In this document: in pieces, positions 23,815 to 32,495 of the stretch
How positions within the stretch are numbered: the stretch's first letter is position 1
How the letters are laid out: every line of letters starts with the position of its first letter
NCBI RefSeq assembly: GCF_025060755.1
Contig: NZ_JANYUY010000008.1
Coordinates: 100,018-164,017 of the forward strand
DNA: 64,000 nt
Direction: 5' to 3'
Source of the DNA: Paenibacillus doosanensis
Lineage (GTDB): Bacteria > Bacillota > Bacilli > Paenibacillales > NBRC-103111
Notes under the pieces: generated by a model
Told to the model about the DNA's origin: nothing
What the model saw: the letters and a program-made list of their open reading frames with translations, nothing else
The model's database searches: none
Position numbers and translations under genes: made by a program

Positions 23815-25128
23815 TTATAAGAACGGATCTCCAACCTCTTCCTGCCACTTGCGCAGCTTATATAGCAGCTCCTCCACTTTATCGGCGTACTCCGGTAAGC
23901 CCGATAGATCGTTGATCTCCCACGGGTCCTCCTGCAGATCGAACAATTGCAGCTTGTCCGTGCCCTGTCCGTCCGCCGTCTTCGTATAGCGGATCAGCTT
24001 CCACCGCTCGTCCTTGATCATACGCTGCAGCTCTTTATACGCCGCGCCTACCTTGGCCCTGCGGCCATCGTCGGAGCCGCGCATGGCAGCCGCCAGGGAA
24101 CGGCCTTCCACCGTCTCCGGAACGGGAGTGCCGGTCAGCTCGCATATCGTCGGAAAAATATCGATCTGGCAGGTCAAATCGGCTACGACGGCTCCTTCGG
24201 GCACGCCGCTTCCGGCAACGATAAGCGGAATCCGTACGCTGGAATCGTACAGGTTTTGTTTGCCCATTAATCCGTGGCGGCCCAGCGCGAGCCCGTGATC
24301 GGCGGTGTAGACGACGATCGTATTGTCCGCCAGTCCCCGCTCCTGCAGCGTTCTCATCACCCGCCCGATGCCTGCGTCCATATGAGTAATCATCGCGTAA
24401 TAATCCGCGTTATGCTTGCGCACCGCCTCCGGCGTTCTCGGCCAAGCCTCCAATTGCTCGTCCCGAATTTGCAGTTCTCCGTTGTCAAACGGATGCTCCG
24501 GCATGTAATTGGGCGGCAGCGGTATCTCTTCCTCCCGATACATCGCATGGTATTCCGGGGGCGCCATCCTCGGGTCATGCGGGGCGGTGTAGGCCAAATA
24601 AAGCATAAAAGGCTCGTCCCGTTCATATTGGCTGAGAAACTCGGCAGCCGCCTCCGTAAATACATCCGTCGAATGCGCCTCCAAACGATAAGCGTCCTCT
24701 TTCTCATAAGTACCGCCGGGAGTATAGTCATGAAGCGGAACATCGTAATGATCGTTCATCCCCCCGAAAAACAACCGGCTCCCCCCGCCAAAAGAGCGGT
24801 CGAACGCCTTCTTATCGTTATGCCATTTGCCTACGGCAAACGTCGTATACCCTGCATGACGCAGCGTTTCGGGCAGCAGCGCCAAACGCGGCGCGATCGT
24901 CTGTCCATCCGCGCAGCGGAACACGCTGACGCCGCTATGGATGCAGGCGCGGCAAGGCGTACACAAGGCCGCGGAACGGCCTCCCATCATATGCGTATTG
25001 GCAAAACGGACTCCCTTGGCTGCAAGCGCATCCAAATGGGGCGTCCTTACAACCGGATCTCCCGCGCAATGCAGCGCATCGTAACGGTGATCATCGGCAA
25101 CTATCATGACGACATTCGGTTTCTTCAT
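23815..25128 (-). CDS. Sulfatase (alkaline-phosphatase superfamily), Cys-type
   Basis: A 437-residue arylsulfatase-like hydrolase that would remove sulfate from a carbohydrate or aryl ester. The N-terminal metal site is NVVMIVADDHRYDAL (D12, D13). The formylglycine motif is C56-T-P-C-R60 (ALCTPCRACIHSG), and TADHGLALGRHGLMGKQNLY supplies further metal and sulfate ligands. The ATG at 25128 follows GAGGAGG. An upstream in-frame ATG would add 65 unlikely residues. No signal peptide is seen, so it is probably cytoplasmic. The maturation enzyme (FGE or anSME) is not in this window. Confidence 0.92.
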   Translation of the reverse strand: MKKPNVVMIVADDHRYDALHCAGDPVVRTPHLDALAAKGVRFANTHMMGGRSAALCTPCRACIHSGVSVFRCADGQTIAPRLALLPETLRHAGYTTFAVGKWHNDKKAFDRSFGGGSRLFFGGMNDHYDVPLHDYTPGGTYEKEDAYRLEAHSTDVFTEAAAEFLSQYERDEPFMLYLAYTAPHDPRMAPPEYHAMYREEEIPLPPNYMPEHPFDNGELQIRDEQLEAWPRTPEAVRKHNADYYAMITHMDAGIGRVMRTLQERGLADNTIVVYTADHGLALGRHGLMGKQNLYDSSVRIPLIVAGSGVPEGAVVADLTCQIDIFPTICELTGTPVPETVEGRSLAAAMRGSDDGRRAKVGAAYKELQRMIKDERWKLIRYTKTADGQGTDKLQLFDLQEDPWEINDLSGLPEYADKVEELLYKLRKWQEEVGDPFL

Positions 25129-25264
25129 TTTGTATTGGCCTCCTCTATTGCCCGGCAGCCTCAAGCTGCCCTTCCGACATGTTCTTATAGTAGCGAATGC
25201 GCGCGCGAGAACCAATGTCAAAAACGGCGAATCGGATGGTATAAAAGAGTAGTTCGACGCCGCA

Positions 25265-25317
25265 AAAAGAAAGAAGCGCCTCTCTTGCCGCCTGCCGGCG
25301 CCAGAAAGGTGCTTCTT
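25265..25317 (-). terminator. Terminator after the NEAT/SLH surface protein gene
   Basis: On the minus strand AGAAGCACCTTTC pairs imperfectly with GAGAGGCGCTTCT across a GC-rich loop and is followed by TTCTTTTTG. It lies just downstream of the stop codon at 25339. Confidence 0.65.
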
Positions 25318-25338
25318 CCTCATAATTCCAGCGTTCTT

Positions 25339-28300
25339 TTACTTGGAATGATCCAGCATCGCAACAATTAGCGTAACGGCTTCCGCGCGCGTCGCTCTGT
25401 CCTGCGGTGCGAACAAGTTATTGTCTCTGCCGTTAATGATGCCTGCCTTAGCCGCTGCGGCAACTTGAGCCGTTGCCCAATCAGGGATCCGTTTCGCGTC
25501 GGCAAAAGCCGGTGCCTCTGCGTTATCCAGCGGCAGCTTCAGCGCTCTTGCCACCATAACGGCGATTTCGGCGCGCGTAATTTTCCGGTCGGCGCGGAAG
25601 GTGCCGTCTTCATAGCTGTTAATGATGCCTGCCCCGACGGCTTGCTCCAGAGATGGAAGCGCCCAAGACGGGATGCTGTTCATATCTGCGAATGGAAGCT
25701 TCGTTCCTTTGCTGTCCAGCTTAAGAGCGCGGCTTACCATCACGGTAAATTCGGCACGGCTGATCTCTCCTTCAGGACGGAAGCTTCCGTCCTCATAGCC
25801 GTTGACGATGCCGAGAGCGGCGGCCCGTTCAACCGCGGCCTTCGCCCAATGGTTTTTCATGTCGGCGAAATCCGTTTTGGCGCTTGGAGTCGAAGGCTTA
25901 TCGGAACCTGCAGCCGCTTCTGAGCCCAATGTGAAATCATCGCTGACTTTGCTCATGCTTGCTTGATCGAATGTAATTTGAACGTCGTACTCATGGAAGT
26001 AGTTCATTTCAGCCCAATCGATTTTGACCCATGCCTTCAGCTTGGAGGCCAGATCGCTCACCTCGAACTGCACGACGCGCGTGTTGGCCGCCTCATTATT
26101 GCTAACCACCGCTGCGTCGTTCAGGGTGCCGTTCAGATCGGTCTTAAAGGCTGTGATCTCCTTGCTTTGCTTGAGCTCGAAGGAGAAGTACTGCTTGCCG
26201 CTCTTCACTGTCAGCAGCCCCGGAGTGACGACATAGGTTTGCATAACCGATTGCTCGTCGGTACCGTATTTCAGCACGGTGTAGTTCATCTTGTACTTGC
26301 CGTCGGCAATCGTATTCGTTGTAACGACAGCGCTGCTTCCGCCGCTGCTGCTGTTTTTTCTGTTGTTATTGTTCACGATCGTGCCCGGAATCGAGCTAAC
26401 GGGAGCTACGCTGCTGAACTGCAGCTTATACTCCGCTTCCGTTCCGTCGCTTGCCGCCAGAGCGAGCGCATAAGTCGCTTGCAAATCATCCGTTTCGAAT
26501 TGCAGGCTCGTCGTCTCTTCATTGGCCAGCGCTCTTACCGTACCCGGCTGGGCTGCGGCGTATTGCGGCGTAAGGTCTTTATTGAAGGAACCGTCTTGAT
26601 TGTACTGCTTGATCGTTTTGACGGTAACTCCTTTTTTCAGCTTGAAGGTTGCCAGCTGCTTGCCGCTTTGCACCTTAAGCGTTCCCGCGCTTTCCATCCA
26701 ATTGCTGATTGGAGCCGCATCCGGGTCGCTGGAGGATGCAGAGAAGCTGAAGCTGTAATTGCCGTCTTTGACCGGACTCGCCAAATCGACGGTAATCGCG
26801 CCGAACCCGATTTCAAACGCGTATTCTTGCCCTCCGTTGGCGGTTGATTTGGCCAATCCTTCGAGACGTTTCGTCAAATCCGCAACGTCGAAGCGAACGA
26901 TTCTCGTATCGGCGGCGGCATCAGTGTCTAACACCATCGAATCAACCAGCGAACCGTCAGGCTTAGTCTGGAAGCTGGTCAGCTCCGAGCTCTTTTTCAA
27001 TTGGAGAGAAACGTACATTTTACCGCTTTGAACGACCAGCTTGCCGCTTGCCGGATCGGCATAGTCAGCCAGCGGCGACGTATTGCCGGTGCCCTTTTGG
27101 AACAATTGATAAGCGATTTTGTATTCGCCGTCAGGCAAAGTTTGCACGGTCTTAATAACCAAAGCCAAGAAGGCGTCAAGAGCTTGTTGCAGCGAAGCTT
27201 TCGCTGCGTCGACCTGCTGCTGCGTGGACGCTGAATTTGCATTTACGGCTTGCGCCTGCTCCAGCGCCGCCAGCAGTTCTGCTTTCGACCCTGCCGGATA
27301 TTGTCCGAACGCGCTGCCTTCCACCGCATTGTTGTATATCGTTTGCGCATTTCCGATCACGGATTGCAGCAGCGACTTGTCGACGGAAGGATCGGGATTG
27401 CCCGGATTTTCCGGATTGCCTGTAGGCAGGTTGCTGAAGCCGAGTTCAACCTCGTACTCATGATCGTACAAGCCGATTGGAGGCGGCAGCTGCCAGTAAA
27501 TTTTCACCCAGCCGTTCAAGCGGGCGTTCAGGTCGCCGACTTCAAAGCGAACGACGCGCGTATTGGCCGCCGTATCCTCGCTGACCGTTTCCGTCTCCGT
27601 CAAGACGCCGTTTACTTCCGTCTTGAACGATTTGATCTCCGCGCTTTGCTTCAACGCGAAAGATACATAGTATTTGCCGCCGATTACCGTCAATTTGCCG
27701 CTCTTGGCGTCGACATAATCATACATAACCGACTTCTCGTCAGAACCTTTTTTGTAAATTGCAAAATCGATCGCATATTCGCCGTCGGCGATCCCAGTTC
27801 CCGGATCGGGATTCTTCACATTGACGGATGCTTTGAACGTGTTGACCGCTTGCTCCAGCGCCTGCAGCGCAGCCGCAGACTTCTCGGTCGTGCCCGTTAC
27901 GTTGGACGCTTCGGCTCCGGCCGTATTAACGGCCGCTTGCAGCGCATCCTTGGCCGCTTGCGGATATTGGCCCGGCTCCGTGCCGACGACCGCGCTCCGG
28001 ATCAGCGTTTTGGCAGCGGACACGGCTTGCGCCAGCGCGCTGTTGTCCACACCGTTCAAGTTCAAACGAATATCGTACGTTTTATCATAGTTTTGCGCCG
28101 CAACGACGATGTGTACTTTGGCGTCAATCAACGCAGCCAAGTTATCTACCTTGAACCGGACAACCCGGGTATTGGCTGCCGTATCTTCGCTGACAACCGT
28201 CGTATCGACATATTCATTGCCCGACTTCACTTTAAACTCTTTGATCGTCGTGCTGTCTTTAATCGTGAAAGAAACATAAGTTGCTCCGCCGACCGTGCTT

Positions 28301-30135
28301 ACGGAAGCCGGCTTCAAGAAGTAATTGTCCATGCTGGAGAACGTATCTCCGGCTGCATCGACAGCCGAGTAATACAGCGGAGTAACTTCAACCGCTGTCG
28401 CTGTCGTTTTAAAGACGTCGAGCGCCTGCGTCAAAGCGTCGTTTGCCGCAACAATGTCGGGACGAATGGCTGCCAGATTGGCCGCTATCGGCTTGGCGTC
28501 AGCGAGTTTCGTCTGCAGATCGGCTTTCGCATCGGCAAATGCTTGTTCCTGTCCAGCCAATGGTTCCGAATAGTCATACAAATTTTGCGCCTCGCTCAGC
28601 GTCCGGTTTAACGCATCCAATTGATTGCCGTTGTAGCTGATGTATACTTCTTTCGTTTCGCCGTTCAGTTTATAGCGGATATAGGAGCGGCCTTCCCAAT
28701 AAGGCTCCCTGCTGCCTGAACCGCGCACGATCACTTGATATACTTTCTTTTGCTCGTCGGAGCTCTTGAGCAGCGGTAGCGCCCGCTGAGCTTCATTGGC
28801 GTAATCGAGACCCTCGATGGAGAAACCTGCGCCGTAATTTTGACTGAACAAATGTGCTGTGGATTGGACCATCTCCTCCGGAGCCGCTCCAATGAAGGTC
28901 AGATTGGCTCGCAACGCGTCAGAATTATCCAGCGTATTGATAAATGTAGCTGTTCCGGCAAGCTCCGGAGCTTTATTCGAAGGCACGCTGGTAGGCTGCA
29001 GTGAATCCAGCACGATCAGCTTTGGCGTTTCCACAACAGCGTATTCGTTTGGTTGATAATATTTCAATCGATTCGTTGCTGTTCTAATTTGGCTTGCTGT
29101 CGCGTACACGTTCTGCAATACGGTTCGCGGCATCGTCGAGCTTGAAGTTGAAGTCAAATACGTATTCAGAGAATCCTTAGATCCTTTTCTATACTCACCC
29201 GGTGTGACAGGAGGATAAGTATACCCTTCTTTACACTCCGCATACCCGATCTCGTGCATATTTTTATAAGCTTCCTGAGATGCAAAATACTGCTCAAAAA
29301 GCTCTGTCTTGCCTTCTTGAGAATTAACGCTAAATTTATACGTATCCAACGCTTTCGTCAATGCGTTGTAGACGCTGTTAATCAGCTCGGGAGAAGGGTT
29401 GCCGGATGCAATATATTCCTCCGCAAGCGAAATATTCGTATTCAGCTGCTGCTTGGAGCCTGTCGGATATTCTCCCAAATTCGTTCCTTCATACGTGCTT
29501 GCCGTTACCGACTTCGATTCGGCGACAAGACTTTGCAGCTGCTCCAAGTTGAACGTCACCGGCTGATCGATAGTAGCGCATTCTTCATCGCCCGTATTGA
29601 TCGACAACTGCACATTGTACCAGTAGTCATAATCCAAACCCGGGTAGGCAGGATCATTCTTAATAACGATATGCATAAGGACATCCGGTTTCTTGGCGAT
29701 GTCTTCGACATCGTACGTTACGATTTTGTTGCCGGAACTATCTGACGCATCCCGAACCGGTACAGTCTGGTAACCGTCCATCCCTTGAATTTCTTGTGTC
29801 ACAGGATTAATGACAGCTTTAGCCGCTCCCGGTTTACGAAAACCGAGGTATTGAAAATAATTGTAATTGCTTTTCGTAATTTGATGTTCAAATTGTATTT
29901 TTCCATTCTGGACAATCAGCTTCCCTGAGTTTTCCACGGACATAAAGGGATTGGCAGCGGAAGACTCGTTCGTGTTGTCTTTCAAATAACGGTATTGGGC
30001 TGCATGCTCTCCGTCGGTAATTGCTTCGGCAGCCAATGCTGTTCCCGTGTTAATATGAAATGCGGAGAAAAAAGATGACAGAAATAAAGCCAGCGACAAC
30101 CATATAGCTATGGATTGCTTCCTATTGCTTTTCAA
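25339..30135 (-). CDS. SLH-anchored surface protein with about six NEAT-like haem-binding domains
   Basis: A 1598-residue secreted protein. A signal peptide (QSIAIWLSLALFLSSFFSAF to TALAAE) is followed by a NEAT-like domain at about 38-180, helical FIVAR-like segments, a divergent region, and five further NEAT-like domains near 585-695, 780-905, 1000-1115, 1120-1245 and 1275-1395. Three SLH domains (about 1420-1598) would bind cell-wall polymer. The haem tyrosine motif YxxxY is present in domains 1 (YDYWY), 2 (YDKTY), 3 (YDHEY) and 6 (YFHEY). In domains 4 and 5 the first Tyr is replaced (GGQEY, TEAEY). The TTG start follows GAAGGAG. It resembles the B. anthracis BslK layout. Co-transcription with the small secreted protein upstream, behind a Fur box, suggests iron control. 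Confidence 0.85.
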   Translation of the reverse strand: MKSNRKQSIAIWLSLALFLSSFFSAFHINTGTALAAEAITDGEHAAQYRYLKDNTNESSAANPFMSVENSGKLIVQNGKIQFEHQITKSNYNYFQYLGFRKPGAAKAVINPVTQEIQGMDGYQTVPVRDASDSSGNKIVTYDVEDIAKKPDVLMHIVIKNDPAYPGLDYDYWYNVQLSINTGDEECATIDQPVTFNLEQLQSLVAESKSVTASTYEGTNLGEYPTGSKQQLNTNISLAEEYIASGNPSPELINSVYNALTKALDTYKFSVNSQEGKTELFEQYFASQEAYKNMHEIGYAECKEGYTYPPVTPGEYRKGSKDSLNTYLTSTSSSTMPRTVLQNVYATASQIRTATNRLKYYQPNEYAVVETPKLIVLDSLQPTSVPSNKAPELAGTATFINTLDNSDALRANLTFIGAAPEEMVQSTAHLFSQNYGAGFSIEGLDYANEAQRALPLLKSSDEQKKVYQVIVRGSGSREPYWEGRSYIRYKLNGETKEVYISYNGNQLDALNRTLSEAQNLYDYSEPLAGQEQAFADAKADLQTKLADAKPIAANLAAIRPDIVAANDALTQALDVFKTTATAVEVTPLYYSAVDAAGDTFSSMDNYFLKPASVSTVGGATYVSFTIKDSTTIKEFKVKSGNEYVDTTVVSEDTAANTRVVRFKVDNLAALIDAKVHIVVAAQNYDKTYDIRLNLNGVDNSALAQAVSAAKTLIRSAVVGTEPGQYPQAAKDALQAAVNTAGAEASNVTGTTEKSAAALQALEQAVNTFKASVNVKNPDPGTGIADGEYAIDFAIYKKGSDEKSVMYDYVDAKSGKLTVIGGKYYVSFALKQSAEIKSFKTEVNGVLTETETVSEDTAANTRVVRFEVGDLNARLNGWVKIYWQLPPPIGLYDHEYEVELGFSNLPTGNPENPGNPDPSVDKSLLQSVIGNAQTIYNNAVEGSAFGQYPAGSKAELLAALEQAQAVNANSASTQQQVDAAKASLQQALDAFLALVIKTVQTLPDGEYKIAYQLFQKGTGNTSPLADYADPASGKLVVQSGKMYVSLQLKKSSELTSFQTKPDGSLVDSMVLDTDAAADTRIVRFDVADLTKRLEGLAKSTANGGQEYAFEIGFGAITVDLASPVKDGNYSFSFSASSSDPDAAPISNWMESAGTLKVQSGKQLATFKLKKGVTVKTIKQYNQDGSFNKDLTPQYAAAQPGTVRALANEETTSLQFETDDLQATYALALAASDGTEAEYKLQFSSVAPVSSIPGTIVNNNNRKNSSSGGSSAVVTTNTIADGKYKMNYTVLKYGTDEQSVMQTYVVTPGLLTVKSGKQYFSFELKQSKEITAFKTDLNGTLNDAAVVSNNEAANTRVVQFEVSDLASKLKAWVKIDWAEMNYFHEYDVQITFDQASMSKVSDDFTLGSEAAAGSDKPSTPSAKTDFADMKNHWAKAAVERAAALGIVNGYEDGSFRPEGEISRAEFTVMVSRALKLDSKGTKLPFADMNSIPSWALPSLEQAVGAGIINSYEDGTFRADRKITRAEIAVMVARALKLPLDNAEAPAFADAKRIPDWATAQVAAAAKAGIINGRDNNLFAPQDRATRAEAVTLIVAMLDHSK

Positions 30136-30266
30136 CGTGTATGTACACTCCTTCTTATTCGGTCTTGGACCATAGGCAAACGCCAAAGCGAAAAGCGGCC
30201 GAATAAAGACCGCCTCTCGCCTTGGCTTATTCATTTCAATTTTATGGCGCTATACTACGTTCCGGA

Positions 30267-30668
30267 TTAGTTCCAGTGGATCGTCAGATCGAAAGCTTGC
30301 GTGTGAGGTCCGGCATTAACATAAAGCAATGTGTCAATATCTTCCGATGGATCGGAGTTAGTGAAAGTGAAAACAGAATCGCCGTTACCATTAATCGATT
30401 TGGATGCCGTTACAAATCCGGTAGTGCCGTTATCCGCTTGCAAGTCGCCATAGTTATCGCCAGCCAGTGTAATCGTTACTGTCGTTCCTGTCACATCTGC
30501 GTCACCGACGATATATCCGTTCACATGGGAGTTATAAGGCGAAGACGGATCTCCTTGGTAATAAAACTCGTAGGACTGGCTTGCTGCGAAAGCAGGAACG
30601 GCAAACGCAAGGGCAACGACAAACACGAGCAGCATCATCGAGAACGCTTTTTTCATGGACAAATTCAT
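30267..30668 (-). CDS. Small secreted protein, possible degenerate NEAT-like module
   Basis: A 133-residue protein with a clear signal peptide (MKKAFSMMLLVFVVALAFAV, cleavage near AFA-AS). The mature part of about 105 residues is rich in beta-strand and has no anchor, so it should be released or wall-associated. Its size, opening YEFYYQGDP and ending AFDLTIHW are suggestive of a shortened NEAT fold. At the place of the haem YxxxY motif it reads H-T-Q-A-F, and I am not sure of the family. The ATG at 30668 follows AAGGAG at 10 bp. The gene lies between a Fur-box promoter and the large NEAT/SLH gene, so a role in iron or haem capture is likely. Confidence 0.65.
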   Translation of the reverse strand: MNLSMKKAFSMMLLVFVVALAFAVPAFAASQSYEFYYQGDPSSPYNSHVNGYIVGDADVTGTTVTITLAGDNYGDLQADNGTTGFVTASKSINGNGDSVFTFTNSDPSEDIDTLLYVNAGPHTQAFDLTIHWN

Positions 30669-30822
30669 CTTCAACACACTCCTTGGTTTTTTAAAATTGT
30701 TTAATGGTATTCAGAAACTAAATAATGGCGTGGATTCGAGCTCTGCATCAGCTACCATAAATCAAATCAATCGTACCGGCCTTCACCCCTCTTTCTAGTT
30801 ATCGTTGCCACAGAGAAGACAG

Positions 30823-30851
30823 ATTTTATAGATAATGATAATCATTATCAA
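30823..30851 (-). promoter_or_regulatory. Fur-controlled promoter of the NEAT locus
   Basis: On the minus strand TTGATA (30846-30851) and TAAAAT (30823-30828) are spaced by 17 bp. The spacer and -35 overlap a perfect 7-1-7 Fur box, TGATAATCATTATCA (30836-30850), itself within an extended GATAATGATAATCATTATC. Iron-loaded Fur would block the promoter. Confidence 0.85.
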
Positions 30852-31277
30852 TTAGTGAGTAAAAAAAAACTTCCTGCGGCTGAGAGGTCCTTGTTTCACG
30901 CGTTATAAACAGGTCCTCTTGATGTTTGAATCGCCGCTGACGTGTACATCGCCATCGACAATCCAATTTTATACACATTTTTAAAATACTGTCAACCCGC
31001 TTTTGGCAAAAAACTTTTTCGCCCCTGTTTCGAGGCATTGCTTTTTCCCGCTTTCCGGCTGCTTATTCACCGCATTTCCGGCGCATGGAAAACTCATACA
31101 CAACCCGATGATACATACCGTATTTTCATGTGTCAATGCGCCTTATTTAAAGCAAAAATAGTCAAAATTACGGCTGCAGCCGGGAAAACGCCCGGTATAC
31201 CTAGGCTTTGACAGCCCCAGGAAAGCTCGACCCGCAAGAAAAACGCTATCTATAATATTTCTCTATATATAAACGGA

Positions 31278-31306
31278 TTGACTAAACAAATGATATTGAT
31301 TATCAT
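31278..31306 (+). promoter_or_regulatory. Second Fur-box promoter, plus strand
   Basis: TTGACT (31278-31283) and TATCAT (31301-31306) have a 17-bp spacer and overlap TGATATTGATTATCA (31291-31305), a 14 of 15 match to the 7-1-7 Fur box. The first gene downstream on this strand starts at 31464 and encodes a GyrI-like domain protein. Confidence 0.65.
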
Positions 31307-31463
31307 TCTCTTAAATGCCTAATGGCAGACTTGAATCGGTATGTTTCATACGAATCGATATTACGATATACTTACAGTAATAACCTCGCGCTCTCTTGAA
31401 GACTTCTCTGTCTGTACAAAGGGCTCTCGAAGATGATGAAATGTATTGGAGGACACATTGGCT

Positions 31464-31973
31464 ATGGAATATCGTATTGTAAACAAACCGGCGTTCAAAG
31501 CAATCGGGTACGAGCTGCGCACATCGGTGCGCGACGGGGAAAATCAACGGCAGATTCCCGCCTTCTGGCAAGAGTATCTTCAGAACGGGTGGTCCTGCCG
31601 CATACCGAACCGCGTTCACGGCGACAATCCGGTGGAGCTCGGCATTTGTCACAGCTTCGATATGGAGTCCGGAACCTTCACTTATATGATCGGCATGGAA
31701 GCGGAGCATTTCGATCATGTCCCCGAGGAGCTCGCCTGCCGCACCTTCATGGGGGCCGAATATGCAGTATTTACGACGCCGCTCACAACGCCGGAGCTGT
31801 TCAGCTCTTCTATTCAGCAAACTTGGAAAACGATTCACGAACAATGGATGCCCTTCTCCGAATACGAGCACGCCGGCACGCCCGAATTCGAATGGTACGA
31901 CGATCGCTGCGCTCCCGGAAGAACGCAGGTCCAGATGGACATTTATATTCCCGTTAAACGCAAGGGCGCTTAG
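31464..31973 (+). CDS. GyrI-like / AraC effector-binding domain protein
   Basis: A 169-residue stand-alone small-molecule-binding domain (SHS2/GyrI-like). Visible features are the opening YRIVNKPAFKAIGYELRTSV, the central FTYMIGMEAEHFDHVPEEL and a C-terminal MDIYIPVKR strand. Such proteins bind hydrophobic or cationic ligands and are often found as the sensor half of MerR/AraC regulators, but no DNA-binding domain is present here. The ATG follows TTGGAGG at 11 bp. A Fur-box promoter lies 160 bp upstream. The stop codon TAG is part of the left end of a dispersed repeat element, so the original C-terminus may have been altered. Confidence 0.82.
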   Translation: MEYRIVNKPAFKAIGYELRTSVRDGENQRQIPAFWQEYLQNGWSCRIPNRVHGDNPVELGICHSFDMESGTFTYMIGMEAEHFDHVPEELACRTFMGAEYAVFTTPLTTPELFSSSIQQTWKTIHEQWMPFSEYEHAGTPEFEWYDDRCAPGRTQVQMDIYIPVKRKGA

Positions 31974-32060
31974 AAGCCTGGTGAAAAAAGAGCGGAGGGG
32001 CCATTTGAATCTGGAAAAGCGTAAGCGATTAGCCTCTGCTCCCGGATTTCACCCGTTTCA
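31970..32060. repeat. Dispersed MITE-like element, reverse orientation, right end degraded
   Basis: TTAGAAGCCTGGTGAAAAAA is an intact terminal repeat following a TA, then the GCGGAGGGGCCATTTGAAT and AAAAGCGTAAGCG core shared with other copies. The distal end is degenerate (TTTCACCCGTTTCACTGAG). It abuts and supplies the stop codon of the GyrI-like gene. Confidence 0.75.
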
Positions 32061-32495
32061 CTGAGTCAGCCATTCGAAAAAACCGGAGGCGGCGACCTGT
32101 AGATGCTTTCGCATACGCAGCAGGCGTTTTCCCCCCTTCTTTAGATTCACGGAAATCGCCCTGCGCTTCTGCCTGACCTATTGCACAAAATAAGATCCAA
32201 TTGCTAAATCTTCGTTATACTCTCTGAAAAATGCGCTGTTGGAACAGCGTCAGCGGTCTCCCTTGTAGACGCTGCAGCAGCGAATGGAAGCTTCTATCGA
32301 CCGCAGGACACGACGAATCACCTCGCTTCTTACGCTCCCCTTGAAGCGAACCCCGGCATCTAGACGATGCCTGCCCTTCCCTTGCCTCTTCCCATATATA
32401 AATTTATGGTATACACGGCCTGCCGCATTGAGTTTTGCGCCTGTTCAAGCTTATAATAGTACGAGAAAAAAGTTTACTTAGAAAAGGTGTCATTA
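31974..32495. other. Intergenic region between the GyrI-like gene and the ABC-F gene
   Basis: After the repeat element (to about 32060) there are roughly 370 bp without a gene. A short structured stretch at 32229-32282 contains CGCTGTTGGAACAGCG overlapping a second possible stem, AGCGTC with GACGCT, and GGCATC/GATGCC pair near 32358-32374. These could be relics or part of an RNA, but I cannot assign them. The ABC-F promoter is at the right end. Confidence 0.45.
32429..32458 (+). promoter_or_regulatory. Sigma-A-type promoter of the ABC-F gene
   Basis: TTGAGT (32429-32434), an 18-bp spacer and a perfect TATAAT (32453-32458). The transcript would start near 32465 and give a leader of about 30 bases. 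Confidence 0.7.

Larger units (their letters stand above)
30669..31463. other. Intergenic control region of the iron/haem locus
   Basis: About 800 bp, AT-rich, with no convincing gene. It holds two Fur-box promoters pointing outward: one to the minus-strand secreted protein (30823-30851), one on the plus strand (31278-31306). The roughly 400 bp between them contain only short open frames without ribosome sites. Confidence 0.6.

Noticed and set aside
27250..28611. 453-codon plus-strand frame inside the NEAT/SLH gene
   Set aside because: Mirror image of repeated NEAT/FIVAR coding sequence; no ribosome site and no recognisable domain.
30826..31038. 70-codon minus-strand frame ahead of the NEAT locus
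   Set aside because: It overlaps the Fur box and promoter and lacks a ribosome site and any similarity I recognise.
32229..32374. Possible riboswitch or attenuator before the ABC-F gene
   Set aside because: Some stems can be drawn (CGCTGTTGGAACAGCG, AGCGTC/GACGCT), but a good promoter lies downstream at 32429-32458, so the structure would not be in the ABC-F leader. No known RNA motif is recognised.
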